A stretch of DNA of 64,000 nt from Streptococcus sanguinis (GTDB lineage: Bacteria; Bacillota; Bacilli; Lactobacillales; Streptococcaceae). The stretch is from positions 806,001 through 870,000 of the forward strand of contig NZ_LR134002.1 in assembly GCF_900635155.1 (NCBI RefSeq), read 5' to 3'. The position numbers were made by a program, and so were the translations under genes. The notes beneath the pieces were generated by a model. The model did no database searches, was not told the origin of the DNA, and was given only the letters and a program-made list of their open reading frames with translations. Of this stretch, positions 1 through 10,730 are shown in pieces; the first letter of the stretch is position 1; every line of letters starts with the position of its first letter.

Positions 1-773
1 TAATGAGAGAAACCAGTCAGCTGACCTTGTGATGTGTACTGATGCAAGTCGTAATCTTGCTCAGTATTTGGTGCGGCATTGTAGTAGCCGTCGTCATTAC
101 CATAAGTCGGAATCCAAATTGCTGTGAACTTATCAGTAGAGATACTGTGTTCCTCCATAAAATAAGTTCCAATATAGATACCAATATTTTTAACACCAAG
201 TGACTCTAGCTTGGCTCGGAAAGCTTCAACTCCCGCATTCATGTCAGACATGGTCTTTTCTTCGACGTCTAGCCAATAATAGGTTGGATGGTACTTGGCA
301 GAAGCCTTGTAGAAACTTTCGGCTTCTTTTTCCATTTCCTTTTTGCTATTGGCGGCCACATAGGCATAGACCGCGACAGGGATGTTGCGCTTTTGAAATT
401 CTTTGATATGTCTTTCATAAGACTTGTCCAGACCATTCAGATGAGTTGCTGCATTTTCTTTTTTTGCCTGCGCTCCACTATGAACACGGACAATTACTCC
501 CGAAACATTCTGTGCGAGTAAGTCGTAATTAATCTCACTTGGCAGCTGCCAGCCAGAAATGTCAATGATTGGTCTGGAAATAAACTCTTCATCCAAGGAC
601 GAATCATCAGATGTTTCCTCTTTTTTTGAGGAACTTGGAGTTTGTTTAGTTTGTGAAATTTTTGCCTGTGCTTGCTTTTCCTGAGAGTCAGTAATTTGCT
701 TGCTTATCAAAATAAAAGCGATAAAAGAAGCAAAGAAAATTAGGATTGCAAGCGGTTTAATCCTCTTCCTCAT
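1..773 (-). CDS. GH25 family lysozyme (muramidase), partial at left edge
   Basis: This is the N-terminal roughly 257 residues of a membrane-anchored glycoside hydrolase family 25 enzyme; the reading frame is still open at base 1, so the C-terminus lies outside the window. The start MRKRIKPL leads into one hydrophobic segment (about residues 7-23), then a Ser/Lys/Glu-rich linker (about 25-65), then the catalytic TIM barrel. The barrel begins with IDISGWQ and contains the acidic pair motif WLDVEEKT, both typical of GH25 active sites. It probably cleaves the MurNAc-GlcNAc bond of peptidoglycan outside the cell, acting in wall remodelling. No Shine-Dalgarno sequence precedes the ATG, and a promoter sits so close that the mRNA may have almost no leader. 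Function is assigned by family motifs; substrate detail is inferred. Confidence 0.85.
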   Translation of the reverse strand, partial: MRKRIKPLAILIFFASFIAFILISKQITDSQEKQAQAKISQTKQTPSSSKKEETSDDSSLDEEFISRPIIDISGWQLPSEINYDLLAQNVSGVIVRVHSGAQAKKENAATHLNGLDKSYERHIKEFQKRNIPVAVYAYVAANSKKEMEKEAESFYKASAKYHPTYYWLDVEEKTMSDMNAGVEAFRAKLESLGVKNIGIYIGTYFMEEHSISTDKFTAIWIPTYGNDDGYYNAAPNTEQDYDLHQYTSQGQLTGFSH

Positions 774-781
774 ACTGGTTT

Positions 782-810
782 ATTTTAACTTAAAACAAAT
801 AAAAAAGCAA
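782..810 (-). promoter_or_regulatory. Promoter of the GH25 gene, very short leader
   Basis: On the minus strand, TTGCTT (810-805) and TAAAAT (787-782) are separated by 17 bp. The expected transcription start, near 775, is only about 2 nt before the ATG at 773, and no ribosome binding site is visible. Inferred from consensus matching only. Confidence 0.45.
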
Positions 811-874
811 AAAATATCCCCAGAATTGCCGGAAAATGAATGAAATGTAATATAATTGAAATATTATAAAGCAA

Positions 875-914
875 AAACAAGACGTTTTGAAAGTTCAAAA
901 TGCCTTGTTTTTTT
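875..914. terminator. Hairpin terminator between the GH25 and gpo genes
   Basis: An AAACAAG...CTTGTTT imperfect inverted repeat with a central TTTTGAA/TTCAAAA stem is followed by a run of Ts at 907-914. On the minus strand it lies downstream of the glutathione peroxidase gene. An A-run on the 5' side could let it work in both directions. Confidence 0.55.
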
Positions 915-981
915 AAAGAGATTAGTCAGGCTGTGGAAGGTGATTTTTCGTTGGCTAAATCGTTTTGCTTTTTCTTACCTT

Positions 982-1458
982 TTATAATAGCTTTTGAATG
1001 AGCTCTTCAATCTTTTGGGGAGAAGTTTGTGGAGAGAAGCGTTTGACAACTTTGCCGTCTCGGCTAACCAGAAACTTTGTGAAATTCCACTTTATATTTT
1101 CGCCCAGAAGACCGCTTTTTTCTTTTTTGAGCCAGTCAAAGAGTGGAGCGGTATGAGGACCATTGACATCAATCTTAGCAAATCGAGGAAAGGTCGTTCC
1201 GTAGTTAAGGCTGCAAAAGCTATTGATGTCTGCAGCGTCTCCAGGGGCCTGCTGGCCAAACTGATTGCAGGGGAAATCCAGGATTTCAAATCCGTCTTTC
1301 TGATAGCGCTCATAGAGTTCCTGCAGTTCTTGGTACTGAGGAGTGAAGCCGCAGCCGGTCGCTGTATTGACAATCAGCAGAATCTTTCCTTTATAATCAC
1401 TCATTTTTTGCGGACTTCCGTCTTGTTTTTGGATTTCGATATCATAAATGTCTGTCAT
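982..1458 (-). CDS. gpo: Glutathione peroxidase family thiol peroxidase
   Basis: This 158-residue cytoplasmic enzyme reduces hydroperoxides and belongs to the Cys-type bacterial glutathione peroxidases (BsaA/Gpx family). The catalytic tetrad is visible: Cys36 in ATGCGF, Gln70, and Trp124-Asn125 in KWNFTKFL. Cys36 takes the place of selenocysteine. Cys82, in the SFCSLNYGTTFP region, fits the resolving cysteine of thioredoxin-dependent members, so thioredoxin rather than glutathione is the likely reductant (inference). The ATG is preceded by a strong AAAGGAGG ribosome site. It is a single-gene unit divergent from ftsW. Length matches the family. Confidence 0.93.
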   Translation of the reverse strand: MTDIYDIEIQKQDGSPQKMSDYKGKILLIVNTATGCGFTPQYQELQELYERYQKDGFEILDFPCNQFGQQAPGDAADINSFCSLNYGTTFPRFAKIDVNGPHTAPLFDWLKKEKSGLLGENIKWNFTKFLVSRDGKVVKRFSPQTSPQKIEELIQKLL

Positions 1459-1569
1459 GTTGTCCTCCTTTATCTACCCTCTATCTTATCATATTTTGAT
1501 GACAAAACAGCAAAGCAAGCCATGATTGTCCCTGTCTTTGCGCTAGTGCTTTTTTTTCAATCCAAAAGG

Positions 1570-1578
1570 TGGTATAAT
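1570..1578 (+). promoter_or_regulatory. Extended -10 promoter of ftsW
   Basis: TGG-TATAAT at 1570-1578 is an extended -10 element. No clear -35 box is seen, only a T-run at 1550-1557. The expected start near 1585 gives a leader of about 28 nt before ftsW. Confidence 0.6.
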
Positions 1579-1612
1579 GAGAATTGAATTTTTAGAAGTT
1601 TAATGGTGAAAT

Positions 1613-2845
1613 ATGAAAATTGACAAGAAACACTTGTTGAATTATTCCATCTTGATTCCCTATTTGATTTTATCTGTTTTGGGATTGATTGTGGTCTATT
1701 CAACGACGAGTCCTACCTCGATTCAGGCCGGAGGAAATGGTTTTGGCATGGTCTTGAATCAGGGGATTTTTTGGGTAATAAGTCTCTTTATAATTGCGCT
1801 CCTATATAGAATCCGCTTGGGTTTCCTGAAAAAAGGAGGCATCCTGACTATAGTTATCTTTGCTGAGATTATCCTCTTACTTTTATCTCGTTTTATAACA
1901 GGGACTATTAACGGCGCCCATGGTTGGCTCAAGCTTGGAGCTTTCAGTATTCAGCCTGCTGAGTATTTGAAGATTATTCTGGTCTGGTATCTAGCCTTTC
2001 GCTTTACAAAGAGGCAGGAGGAGATAAAGGTTTATGATTATCAAGCTCTGACTCACAACCATTGGTTTCCTAAAGCTTTTAACGACTGGCGGACCATGGT
2101 GGCTATTCTGATTGGGATTGTAGCGATTATGCCAGACCTTGGAAATGCGACTATTCTATTTTTGACCGTCGTAATAATGATAGCTGTCAGCGGGATTGGC
2201 TATCGATGGTTTTCTACGATGCTGGGAGCCATTGTCAGTGTTTCCGGCTTGGTTCTGGCTGGCATTTGGTTAATTGGGGTTGAGCGCGTGGCTAAGATTC
2301 CAGTCTTTGGGTATGTGGCCAAGCGTTTCAGTGCTTTTTTCAATCCCTTCAGGGATTTGTCTGGCTCAGGCCACCAATTGGCTAATTCCTACTATGCTAT
2401 GAGTAATGGCGGCTGGTTTGGTCTAGGCTTGGGTAACTCTATTGAAAAGCGCGGTTATCTGCCGGAGGCTCATACGGACTTTGTATTTTCTATCGTGATA
2501 GAAGAGTTTGGTTTCTTTGGTGCCAGTCTGATTCTGGCCTTACTCTTTTTCCTGATTTTGAGAATTATCTTGGTAGGGATTCGGGCCAAGAATCCATTTA
2601 ATTCCATGATGGCTTTGGGAATTGGCGGTATGATACTCATGCAGACCTTCATCAATATCGGTGGAATCTCAGGTCTCATTCCTTCTACAGGAGTAACCTT
2701 CCCCTTCCTATCGCAGGGGGGAAACAGTCTTCTGGTCTTGTCAGTAGCCATCGCCTTGGTACTCAATATTGATGCCAACGAGCGCCGTGATGCCTTGTAT
2801 GAGCAGATGGAAGCGGAGACGCAAGGCCGGTCTGAGGAAGCTTAA
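1613..2845 (+). CDS. ftsW: Cell-division peptidoglycan glycosyltransferase FtsW
   Basis: This 410-residue SEDS-family membrane protein polymerises lipid II into septal glycan strands together with a class B penicillin-binding protein. About ten transmembrane helices span residues 10-390. Family hallmarks are visible: the NGAHGWL stretch after the third or fourth helix, a loop with GSGHQLANSYYAMSNGGWFGLGLG-type glycines, the YLPEAHTDFVFS segment, and the late GISGLIPSTGVTFPFLSQGG signature. A short charged tail follows. Its position immediately before ppc is usual in streptococci. The ribosome site is weak (TGGTG a few bases upstream). It could be RodA, but the context and the neighbouring ppc favour FtsW. 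Confidence 0.92.
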   Translation: MKIDKKHLLNYSILIPYLILSVLGLIVVYSTTSPTSIQAGGNGFGMVLNQGIFWVISLFIIALLYRIRLGFLKKGGILTIVIFAEIILLLLSRFITGTINGAHGWLKLGAFSIQPAEYLKIILVWYLAFRFTKRQEEIKVYDYQALTHNHWFPKAFNDWRTMVAILIGIVAIMPDLGNATILFLTVVIMIAVSGIGYRWFSTMLGAIVSVSGLVLAGIWLIGVERVAKIPVFGYVAKRFSAFFNPFRDLSGSGHQLANSYYAMSNGGWFGLGLGNSIEKRGYLPEAHTDFVFSIVIEEFGFFGASLILALLFFLILRIILVGIRAKNPFNSMMALGIGGMILMQTFINIGGISGLIPSTGVTFPFLSQGGNSLLVLSVAIALVLNIDANERRDALYEQMEAETQGRSEEA

Positions 2846-2891
2846 TCGCAGTTCGTGTGAACAGTTGTTGCAAAAATGAAAGGTGCAGATT

Positions 2892-5738
2892 ATGTCATTT
2901 AACAAATTAGAAAGCTACAGCAATAAAGAAGTGATTCGAGAAGAAGTTGCCATTTTGACAGACTTACTTGCCGATATTACTCGGAATCTTCTCGGCCCTG
3001 AGACCTTTGAAAAAATCTCCCTCATGGAAGAGCTGGCTGTTAACTCCAAATATCATGAGTTAAAAGCGATTGTAGAAGAACTGTCGACAGATGAAATGGT
3101 GTATATTTCCCGTTATTTCTCTATTTTGCCGCTTTTGATTAATATCTCAGAAGACGTGGACCTAGCTTATGAAATCAACCATCAGAACAATATCGATCAG
3201 GATTATCTTGGGAAGCTGTCAACAACCATTGACCTGATTTCAACGCGGGAAAATGCTCAGGAGATTCTGGAAAATCTGAATGTTGTGCCAGTACTGACAG
3301 CTCACCCAACTCAGGTTCAGCGTAAGACCGTTCTGGACTTAACCAATCATATCCATAGCTTGCTGCGCCAGCATCGTGATGTTAAAGCAGGCCTAGTCAA
3401 TGAGAAGAAGTGGCTAGGAAATCTCCGCCGCTATATTGAGCTTATGATGCAGACAGATATGATCCGTGAGAAAAAGCTGAAAGTAACTAATGAGATTACT
3501 AATGTCATGGAGTACTATAACAGCTCTTTCCTACAAGCAATCACCAACTTTATGGTCGAATACAGACGCTTGGCGGAAGAGCGGGGCATCAAGCTTGATA
3601 ATCCTAAGCCTATTACCATGGGAATGTGGATTGGCGGAGACCGAGATGGCAATCCTTTTGTAACAGCAGAGACCCTGAAACTATCAGCCACCCTCCAGAG
3701 TGAAGTCATTCTCAACTATTACATTGACAAGGTTTATACACTCTATCGCACCTTCTCGCTCTCGACCAACCTCTCAGAAACCAGTCAGGCAGTAGCAGAA
3801 ATGGCAGCTCTATCTACTGACAAGTCTGTTTATCGGGAAAATGAGCCTTACCGCCGTGCTTTCCACTATATCCAGTCCAAGCTGATTCAGACCTTGCTTT
3901 ACCTTAAAGAAGGCAACTTTGCAACTGACGGTCAGCGATTGACTGACCGAGCTGAGGAAAAATTGTCTGCGAAGGCCAACCTTTCTGTCAGCGATAAAGG
4001 AAGAGAAATCATTCCTAACTATATCCAGTCTCGTATCAGCGAGACCCTGACTGAGCTGAAGAAGGAGGAGACACCTTCTTACAACACAGCTCAGGAATTT
4101 AAAGAAGACTTGCAGGTCATTTATGATTCTCTTATCGAACATCATGGTGAAGCCTTGGTAAGTGGGGACTTGACTGAACTTCTCCAAGCAGTTGATGTTT
4201 TTGGCTTCTACTTGGCCAGCATTGATATGCGGCAGGATTCCAGCGTTCATGAGGCCTGTGTGGCTGAACTCTTGGCTTCAGCTAATATTGTTCAGGATTA
4301 TAGTAGTCTGTCGGAAGAAGAAAAATGCCAGGTCCTCCTCAAACAGCTGCTTGAAGATCCTCGTATTCTGTCTGCTACTCATGAATCTAAATCCGAACTC
4401 CTGCAAAAAGAACTGGAGATTTTCAAAACAGCCCGTCAGCTAAAAGATGCAATCGGTGAGGAAGTCATTAAGCAAAATATTATTTCTCACTCGACTAGTG
4501 TATCAGATTTACTTGAGTTGGCTATTATGCTCAAGGAAGTGGGGCTGATTGATGAAAATGGTGCTCGTGTCCAGATTGTTCCGCTCTTTGAAACCATTGA
4601 GGATTTGGACAATTCCTGTGATACTATGGAGAAATACCTGTCTCTGCCAATTGCGCAGAAGTGGATTGCTTCTAAGGATAATTATCAGGAAATCATGCTG
4701 GGCTATTCAGACAGTAATAAGGACGGTGGCTACCTATCTTCTTGCTGGACCCTCTACAAGGCTCAGCAGCAGCTGACAGCCATTGGTGATCAATTTGGCG
4801 TAAAAATTACCTTCTTCCATGGCCGGGGAGGTACAGTAGGACGTGGTGGTGGTCCAACTTATGAAGCCATCACTTCTCAGCCACTCCGCAGTATCAATGA
4901 CCGGATCCGTCTCACTGAGCAAGGGGAAGTCATTGGTAATAAATATGGAAATAAAGACGCAGCCTACTATAACTTGGAAATGCTGGTGTCTGCTGCCATT
5001 AACCGTATGGTAACTCATAAGAAGAGCGATAGTCATACGTCTGATAAATATGAGCGGATCATGGATCAAGTAGTCAATCGCAGTTATCAGATTTACCGTG
5101 ATTTGGTCTTTGGTGACGAGCGTTTCTACGATTATTTCTTTGAATCCAGCCCGATTAAGGCTATCTCTAGCTTTAATATTGGTTCACGTCCAGCAGCCCG
5201 TAAAACCATCACTGAAATCGGCGGTCTCAGAGCTATTCCATGGGTCTTCTCATGGTCTCAAAGTCGAGTTATGTTCCCAGGCTGGTATGGTGTCGGGTCA
5301 AGTTTCAAGGAATTCATTGATGAAGACCCAGAAAATAATCTGGCCTTTCTGCAATTTATGTATAAGAGATGGCCGTTCTTCAAGTCACTCTTATCAAACG
5401 TAGATATGGTTCTGTCTAAGTCGAATATGAATATCGCTTTTGAGTATGCGCAGCTTTGCGAAGATCAGAATGTCCGCGATATTTTCAATATTATCTTGGA
5501 CGAATGGCAGCTGACTAAGGATGTCATTTTAGAGATTGAAGGTCATGATGAGCTCCTAGCAGAAAATACCTATCTGAGGGATAGCTTGCACTATCGTATG
5601 CCTTACTTCAATGTTTTGAACTATATCCAGCTAGAACTAATCAAGCGTCAGCGCAACGGTCAGCTTACACCAGATCAAGAAAAGCTGATTCACATCACCA
5701 TCAACGGAATTGCAACTGGTCTGAGAAACTCTGGCTAA
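2892..5738 (+). CDS. ppc: Phosphoenolpyruvate carboxylase
   Basis: This 948-residue cytoplasmic enzyme carboxylates phosphoenolpyruvate with bicarbonate to oxaloacetate, the anaplerotic route that supplies aspartate in streptococci lacking a full TCA cycle. Active-site motifs are intact: [12 protein letters not shown] with the essential His near residue 139, the [10 protein letters not shown] lysine loop, and the glycine-rich [14 protein letters not shown] segment. The C-terminus ends LRNSG, close to the usual RNTG. A GTG lies in frame at 2883, but AAAGGTG covering that codon is the ribosome site for the ATG at 2892, so the later start is chosen. It follows ftsW by about 46 nt and is probably co-transcribed with it. 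Confidence 0.95.
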   Translation: MSFNKLESYSNKEVIREEVAILTDLLADITRNLLGPETFEKISLMEELAVNSKYHELKAIVEELSTDEMVYISRYFSILPLLINISEDVDLAYEINHQNNIDQDYLGKLSTTIDLISTRENAQEILENLNVVPVLTAHPTQVQRKTVLDLTNHIHSLLRQHRDVKAGLVNEKKWLGNLRRYIELMMQTDMIREKKLKVTNEITNVMEYYNSSFLQAITNFMVEYRRLAEERGIKLDNPKPITMGMWIGGDRDGNPFVTAETLKLSATLQSEVILNYYIDKVYTLYRTFSLSTNLSETSQAVAEMAALSTDKSVYRENEPYRRAFHYIQSKLIQTLLYLKEGNFATDGQRLTDRAEEKLSAKANLSVSDKGREIIPNYIQSRISETLTELKKEETPSYNTAQEFKEDLQVIYDSLIEHHGEALVSGDLTELLQAVDVFGFYLASIDMRQDSSVHEACVAELLASANIVQDYSSLSEEEKCQVLLKQLLEDPRILSATHESKSELLQKELEIFKTARQLKDAIGEEVIKQNIISHSTSVSDLLELAIMLKEVGLIDENGARVQIVPLFETIEDLDNSCDTMEKYLSLPIAQKWIASKDNYQEIMLGYSDSNKDGGYLSSCWTLYKAQQQLTAIGDQFGVKITFFHGRGGTVGRGGGPTYEAITSQPLRSINDRIRLTEQGEVIGNKYGNKDAAYYNLEMLVSAAINRMVTHKKSDSHTSDKYERIMDQVVNRSYQIYRDLVFGDERFYDYFFESSPIKAISSFNIGSRPAARKTITEIGGLRAIPWVFSWSQSRVMFPGWYGVGSSFKEFIDEDPENNLAFLQFMYKRWPFFKSLLSNVDMVLSKSNMNIAFEYAQLCEDQNVRDIFNIILDEWQLTKDVILEIEGHDELLAENTYLRDSLHYRMPYFNVLNYIQLELIKRQRNGQLTPDQEKLIHITINGIATGLRNSG

Positions 5739-5746
5739 TACAAAGA

Positions 5747-5774
5747 AAAAAATCGGAATTTTTCCGGTTTTTTC
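5747..5774 (+). terminator. Rho-independent terminator after ppc
   Basis: A TCGGAA...TTCCGG stem lies between an A-run and TTTTTT, just after the ppc stop codon. Confidence 0.7.
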
Positions 5775-5894
5775 CATTTTTGTAACCAAAGGGCTTCTTA
5801 ATTCGTTATACTTGTGACAGTTCAACCGCTTTTCTTTGTATCAACCTTACTACAAATTAGACAAGGAATAATTCACAAAAAAATGCTAAAAGAC

Positions 5895-5922
5895 TTGCAT
5901 TTTCATTTAAATTTGATAAAAT
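5895..5922 (+). promoter_or_regulatory. Promoter of tuf
   Basis: TTGCAT (5895-5900) and TAAAAT (5917-5922) are spaced by 16 bp, giving a start near 5929 and a leader of about 65 nt that ends in the TTGGAGG ribosome site at 5976-5982. Confidence 0.65.
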
Positions 5923-5993
5923 AGTAAGGAAAGTTAGACTGTATTGCCTACTGTCTATCTATAAAATATATTTTATTGGAGGCTTTTACTCAA

Positions 5994-7190
<1,197 letters not shown>

Positions 7191-7229
7191 TTCGATTCCG
7201 TTCCCAGATAACAATTATAGTCAGACACT

Positions 7230-7254
7230 AAACCCCGTTAAAACGGGGTTTTTT
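7230..7254 (+). terminator. Rho-independent terminator of tuf
   Basis: The GC-rich stem AACCCCGTT/AACGGGGTT is followed by six Ts. Confidence 0.85.
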
Positions 7255-7473
7255 AATATTGTAATTGTTTTAAAAAATAAAGAAGAATAGAAAGCAGTCA
7301 GTAATCTCCAGAGTAGATAGCTCGATTTTGCAGAAGCACCTTGAAGATGATTTAGGAGACGGGAAGGGAAGAAGTATAGATATAAGCTTGATAGAAGTTT
7401 TGCCCTTTTTGGTTAGGTTGGGGGAAGAAATAAGTATCTAGTACCCTAAGGTTACTTTTTTTAAAGGAATTTA
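7255..7473. other. Intergenic spacer before the polysaccharide locus
   Basis: Between the tuf terminator and the first polysaccharide promoter there are about 220 purine-rich bases. I see no open frame with a ribosome site, no strong inverted repeat and no recognisable RNA. It marks the junction between conserved core and the variable locus. Confidence 0.4.
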
Positions 7474-7482
7474 TGGTATAAT
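7474..7482 (+). promoter_or_regulatory. Extended -10 promoter of the polysaccharide side-chain operon
   Basis: TGG-TATAAT lies at 7474-7482, with only a T-rich stretch at the -35 position. The expected start near 7489 rules out translation from the TTG at 7482 and leaves a leader of about 14 nt before the ATG at 7503. Confidence 0.6.
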
Positions 7483-7502
7483 TGGATAAAGTTTTATTTA
7501 TA

Positions 7503-8777
7503 ATGAAAGAGAGTTTGATTATATTGAAAGTGGTATCGCCACAAAAGATTTTCTTTTGGAATATTCTTGGTAGCCTGTCTTCAGCAGCTGTATCTGTTAT
7601 TTTATTATTTATAGTGACTCGTACTTTATCTAGTGAGTCAGCTGACTTATATAGTTTTTCTTATGCAATTGCGAATTTACTAGTTATTGTTGCGGGGTTT
7701 CAAGTTCGAGATTTTCAAGCAACAGATATTAAAGAAAAATATTCTTTTGATGCATATTTGACTACTAGATTTCTAACTAATATTTTAATGATATTAATTT
7801 TATTAGGTTATTTAATTTTAAATTCTTCTACTCATGAAAATTTTTGGATTATATTTTGGGTATCTTTTTTCAGAGTTAGTGAAGCACTGTCTGATGTATT
7901 TCAAGGTTTGTTTCAGCAGAAAGAACGATTAGATATAGCTGGTCAATCATTATTTTTTAGAAATATAATTTCAACAATAATATTCGCTGTTCTGTTATTA
8001 TTTTCTAAAAATCTTCTTTTATCGATTGTTTTTCAAACAATCACCTCTTTCATAGTAGTTCTTTTTTTTGATTTTCCGAAATCTAAGTTGTTTCATCGTA
8101 TTAATATCTCTATAGTAAAGCTAAAAGATATTTATAGTATTTTAAAGGACTGCTTACCTTTATTTATAAATGCTTTTTTATTAGTTTCAATCTATAACCA
8201 ACCTAAGTATGCATTAAACGATATTTTTAATAGGGGATTGATTGAAGCGGGAGTTCAGAGAGACTTTAGTATTTTATTCACTCCAATTTTTGCAATGAAT
8301 CTAATGATTGTTTTTTTACGCCCCATGGTTACACAACTAGCAATTTTCAAGGAAGAGAATAAAATTTCTCATTTTATTACGTATAAAAATAACTTGTTTA
8401 AGATTTTATGGGGAACAAGTGTTTTGATTTGTCTTGGTGGGGCGATTGCTGCCATACCTATTTTAAATATCATTTATGGGACAAGATTGGATCAATATCA
8501 AATTAGTTTCGTCATTCTTTTGTTAGGTGGTATTGCTAGTACATTTTCTACAGTCTGTGATAATATTTTAACTGTTTTTAGAAAACATCATTATTTGGTC
8601 ATTTCATTCTTAGCGGGGTATCTTGTATCCATTCTTACAGCTGAACCACTAGTATCCCAATACGGAATTTTTGGAGCCTCTTTGTCTTTCCTTATCTCTA
8701 TGATTGCTTGGTTGAGTGTCTCGCTGATTATTTATTTTATGACGAATCCATATACTTTTTTGAGAAGGAAAAAATAA
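7503..8777 (+). CDS. Wzx-like polysaccharide flippase
   Basis: This hydrophobic protein of about 424 residues has roughly 12 predicted transmembrane helices from residue 13 to 415, in the pattern of the MOP-superfamily oligosaccharide flippases. Such proteins move undecaprenyl-linked sugars across the membrane. Main-chain export by RgpC/RgpD is encoded downstream, so a separate flippase fits the role of GacK in group A Streptococcus: translocating a lipid-linked side-chain sugar for extracellular attachment (inference from context). The start is uncertain: ATG 7503 has no good ribosome site, and a TTG at 7524 is an alternative. Base composition is clearly more AT-rich than the flanking genes, suggesting recent exchange. 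Confidence 0.75.
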   Translation: MKESLIILKVVSPQKIFFWNILGSLSSAAVSVILLFIVTRTLSSESADLYSFSYAIANLLVIVAGFQVRDFQATDIKEKYSFDAYLTTRFLTNILMILILLGYLILNSSTHENFWIIFWVSFFRVSEALSDVFQGLFQQKERLDIAGQSLFFRNIISTIIFAVLLLFSKNLLLSIVFQTITSFIVVLFFDFPKSKLFHRINISIVKLKDIYSILKDCLPLFINAFLLVSIYNQPKYALNDIFNRGLIEAGVQRDFSILFTPIFAMNLMIVFLRPMVTQLAIFKEENKISHFITYKNNLFKILWGTSVLICLGGAIAAIPILNIIYGTRLDQYQISFVILLLGGIASTFSTVCDNILTVFRKHHYLVISFLAGYLVSILTAEPLVSQYGIFGASLSFLISMIAWLSVSLIIYFMTNPYTFLRRKK

Positions 8778-8784
8778 GGAACAT

Positions 8785-9732
8785 ATGAAATTTTCAATTA
8801 TTATACCTGCCTATAATGTAGCGGATTATTTAGAAAAATGTGTTAAGAGTGTCTTAATTCAAGAATTTAAAGATTATGAAATTTTGATCATAAATGATGG
8901 GTCAACTGACGCTACTGCAATAGTCGCTGACAAATTGTCTGTGGAGAATACCAATAAAGTAAGGGTGTTAAATCAAACAAATGGCGGAGCTTCAAAAGCA
9001 AGAAATACAGGTATTGAGTCTGCTCGGGGAGAGTACTTATTGTTTTTAGATGGTGATGACTTTTGGAGTGATCAGCACTTTTTGAATCAACTTGATGAAA
9101 TAACTACAGAATGTATTGATGATGTTATCGTTTTTGGCTACAGTTATTTTTATGATGATAGAATTTTAGATTTCCCTATATCTATGTTTGAGGAAAATAT
9201 TTTAAAAGCTACTTGCTTTGGAATATTTAATGGTCCAAATTGGAATAAGTGTGTATCGAAAAAATTATTTCAAAACGGCCTGAAATTTCCAGAGGGAATG
9301 GTATCTGAGGATAGTTTATATTGTTCTCGGATCTTAAAAATGACAAAGAAATTTTCAATTCTTAATAGTACTCAATACATGTATCGACAGAACCGCAAAG
9401 GAAGTTTGACTAATGTCGTGAAAGAAAAAAATGTTCAAGATACTCTTGAAGGAATCAGGACGGGACTTTCTGACTTGAAGAACTATTCAGTTGAAATTCA
9501 AAAAGCTTTAAATATCTATTTCGCAATCTCATATATCTCTATATTACCTTATGTAAATCAATACATTGATAATTTTAAAATTAAAGAGTTGCTTTATCAG
9601 TATAAGTATTTGCTCCAGTATGCAAAATATATAGAGAACCGAGCATTTAAATTAACAGGTCTATTAGCCAATTTATTGGGGATAAAATTTTCAATAAAAC
9701 TATTCCCTATTTTATTGAAGTTTTATAAATAG
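8785..9732 (+). CDS. GT2 family glycosyltransferase
   Basis: This 315-residue inverting glycosyltransferase has a GT-A fold. The N-terminal nucleotide-sugar domain (residues 1-110) shows SIIIPAYNV, an NDGSTD acidic motif and the LDGDDF metal-binding DxD. A VSEDSLY motif near residue 173 carries the probable catalytic acid. The C-terminal 100 residues are mostly helical without clear membrane spans. It starts 7 nt after the flippase stop behind AAGGA, so it belongs to the same operon. It is AT-rich like its neighbours. The sugar and acceptor cannot be read from sequence; the context says a wall-polysaccharide side chain or repeat unit. Confidence 0.8.
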   Translation: MKFSIIIPAYNVADYLEKCVKSVLIQEFKDYEILIINDGSTDATAIVADKLSVENTNKVRVLNQTNGGASKARNTGIESARGEYLLFLDGDDFWSDQHFLNQLDEITTECIDDVIVFGYSYFYDDRILDFPISMFEENILKATCFGIFNGPNWNKCVSKKLFQNGLKFPEGMVSEDSLYCSRILKMTKKFSILNSTQYMYRQNRKGSLTNVVKEKNVQDTLEGIRTGLSDLKNYSVEIQKALNIYFAISYISILPYVNQYIDNFKIKELLYQYKYLLQYAKYIENRAFKLTGLLANLLGIKFSIKLFPILLKFYK

Positions 9733-9758
9733 AGTGGATTAGTTATGAAAGGAAAAAT

Positions 9759-10730
9759 ATGTCTAAACCAGCTATTTCAGTTATTATTCCAGTTTATAAT
9801 GCACAAGACGGGATTAAACGCTGTGTAGATTCTCTTTTGAATCAATCATTTAAGAATTTTGAAATTATTCTTCTGAACGATGGTTCGAAAGATAACTCTT
9901 TAAATATTTTAAAAGAATATGAATTGAAGTATAGTTTTGTAAGAGTAATTGACAAACAAAATGAAGGAGTTGCAGTAACTAGAAATAAGGGGATTCTTCT
10001 AGCTGAGGGAGAATATACTATGTTCATGGATAATGATGATTTTGTTGATAGTGATTACATTGAAACATTTTATCAGGCCATCCATGAGAAAAAGCTAGAC
10101 TTGGTTATTGGTGGGTACAAACGTGTCAATCAGGATAACCAGATTATCTTTAGTCAAGATATACAGCAGTCAGAGTGGTCCAAGTATATTATAATGGCTC
10201 CTTGGGCCAAAGTTTACCGCACGGAGTTCTTGAAAACGAACAATCTAGAATTTTTTGACTATGGTATAGGAGAAGATATCATTTTTAACCTAGCTGCCTA
10301 TAAGACAACAGATAAAATAGGATTATTAGACTATAAAGGATATAATTGGTATTACAATAATCAGAGTATTTCTAACACTTCTCAGAGAGGTTTTTCTCCT
10401 AAAATTGATATTTTAGTTCTTTTTTCAAAAATATTAGAGCTGGGTAAGCCATCTGAGCTAGTAGTATACTACTTGAAAAGATATTATGTTTGGTATTTGT
10501 TTTTTTCTGGGAGATCCTCATCAGATCAGGAGTTTATTCATCAGTATATTAGAATTAAGGAATGGTTAAAAGAGAATAAACTCATCAGTACTATCTCTCC
10601 GTTGTCTAAGAAGGTTCAGGGCGAAAGGTTTCAGACTAAAATTTCACTTATTGTTTTTTTGAGCTTAGAGAAGTTAAGGTTAGTTCCATTATTTGCTAAA
10701 ATTTATTGTAAAGGGAAGAAAGATAATTGA
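9759..10730 (+). CDS. GT2 family glycosyltransferase
   Basis: This 323-residue GT-A enzyme is paralogous to the gene before it. It shows SVIIPVYNA, LNDGSKD, the MDNDDF DxD motif, and GEDIIFN as the likely catalytic-base region near residue 169. It starts at an ATG behind AAAGGAA, 26 nt after the previous gene, and its stop overlaps the next start (TTGA). Composition is AT-rich in the first two thirds. Donor and acceptor are unknown. Its place in the operon points to transfer of one sugar of the wall polysaccharide. Confidence 0.8.
   Translation: MSKPAISVIIPVYNAQDGIKRCVDSLLNQSFKNFEIILLNDGSKDNSLNILKEYELKYSFVRVIDKQNEGVAVTRNKGILLAEGEYTMFMDNDDFVDSDYIETFYQAIHEKKLDLVIGGYKRVNQDNQIIFSQDIQQSEWSKYIIMAPWAKVYRTEFLKTNNLEFFDYGIGEDIIFNLAAYKTTDKIGLLDYKGYNWYYNNQSISNTSQRGFSPKIDILVLFSKILELGKPSELVVYYLKRYYVWYLFFSGRSSSDQEFIHQYIRIKEWLKENKLISTISPLSKKVQGERFQTKISLIVFLSLEKLRLVPLFAKIYCKGKKDN

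Noticed and set aside
994..1587. 197-codon plus-strand frame opposite gpo
   Set aside because: Gpo on the minus strand has all catalytic residues and a strong ribosome site; the opposite frame has neither.
7482..7502. TTG start extending the flippase N-terminus
   Set aside because: It overlaps the -10 box, so it lies upstream of the predicted transcription start.
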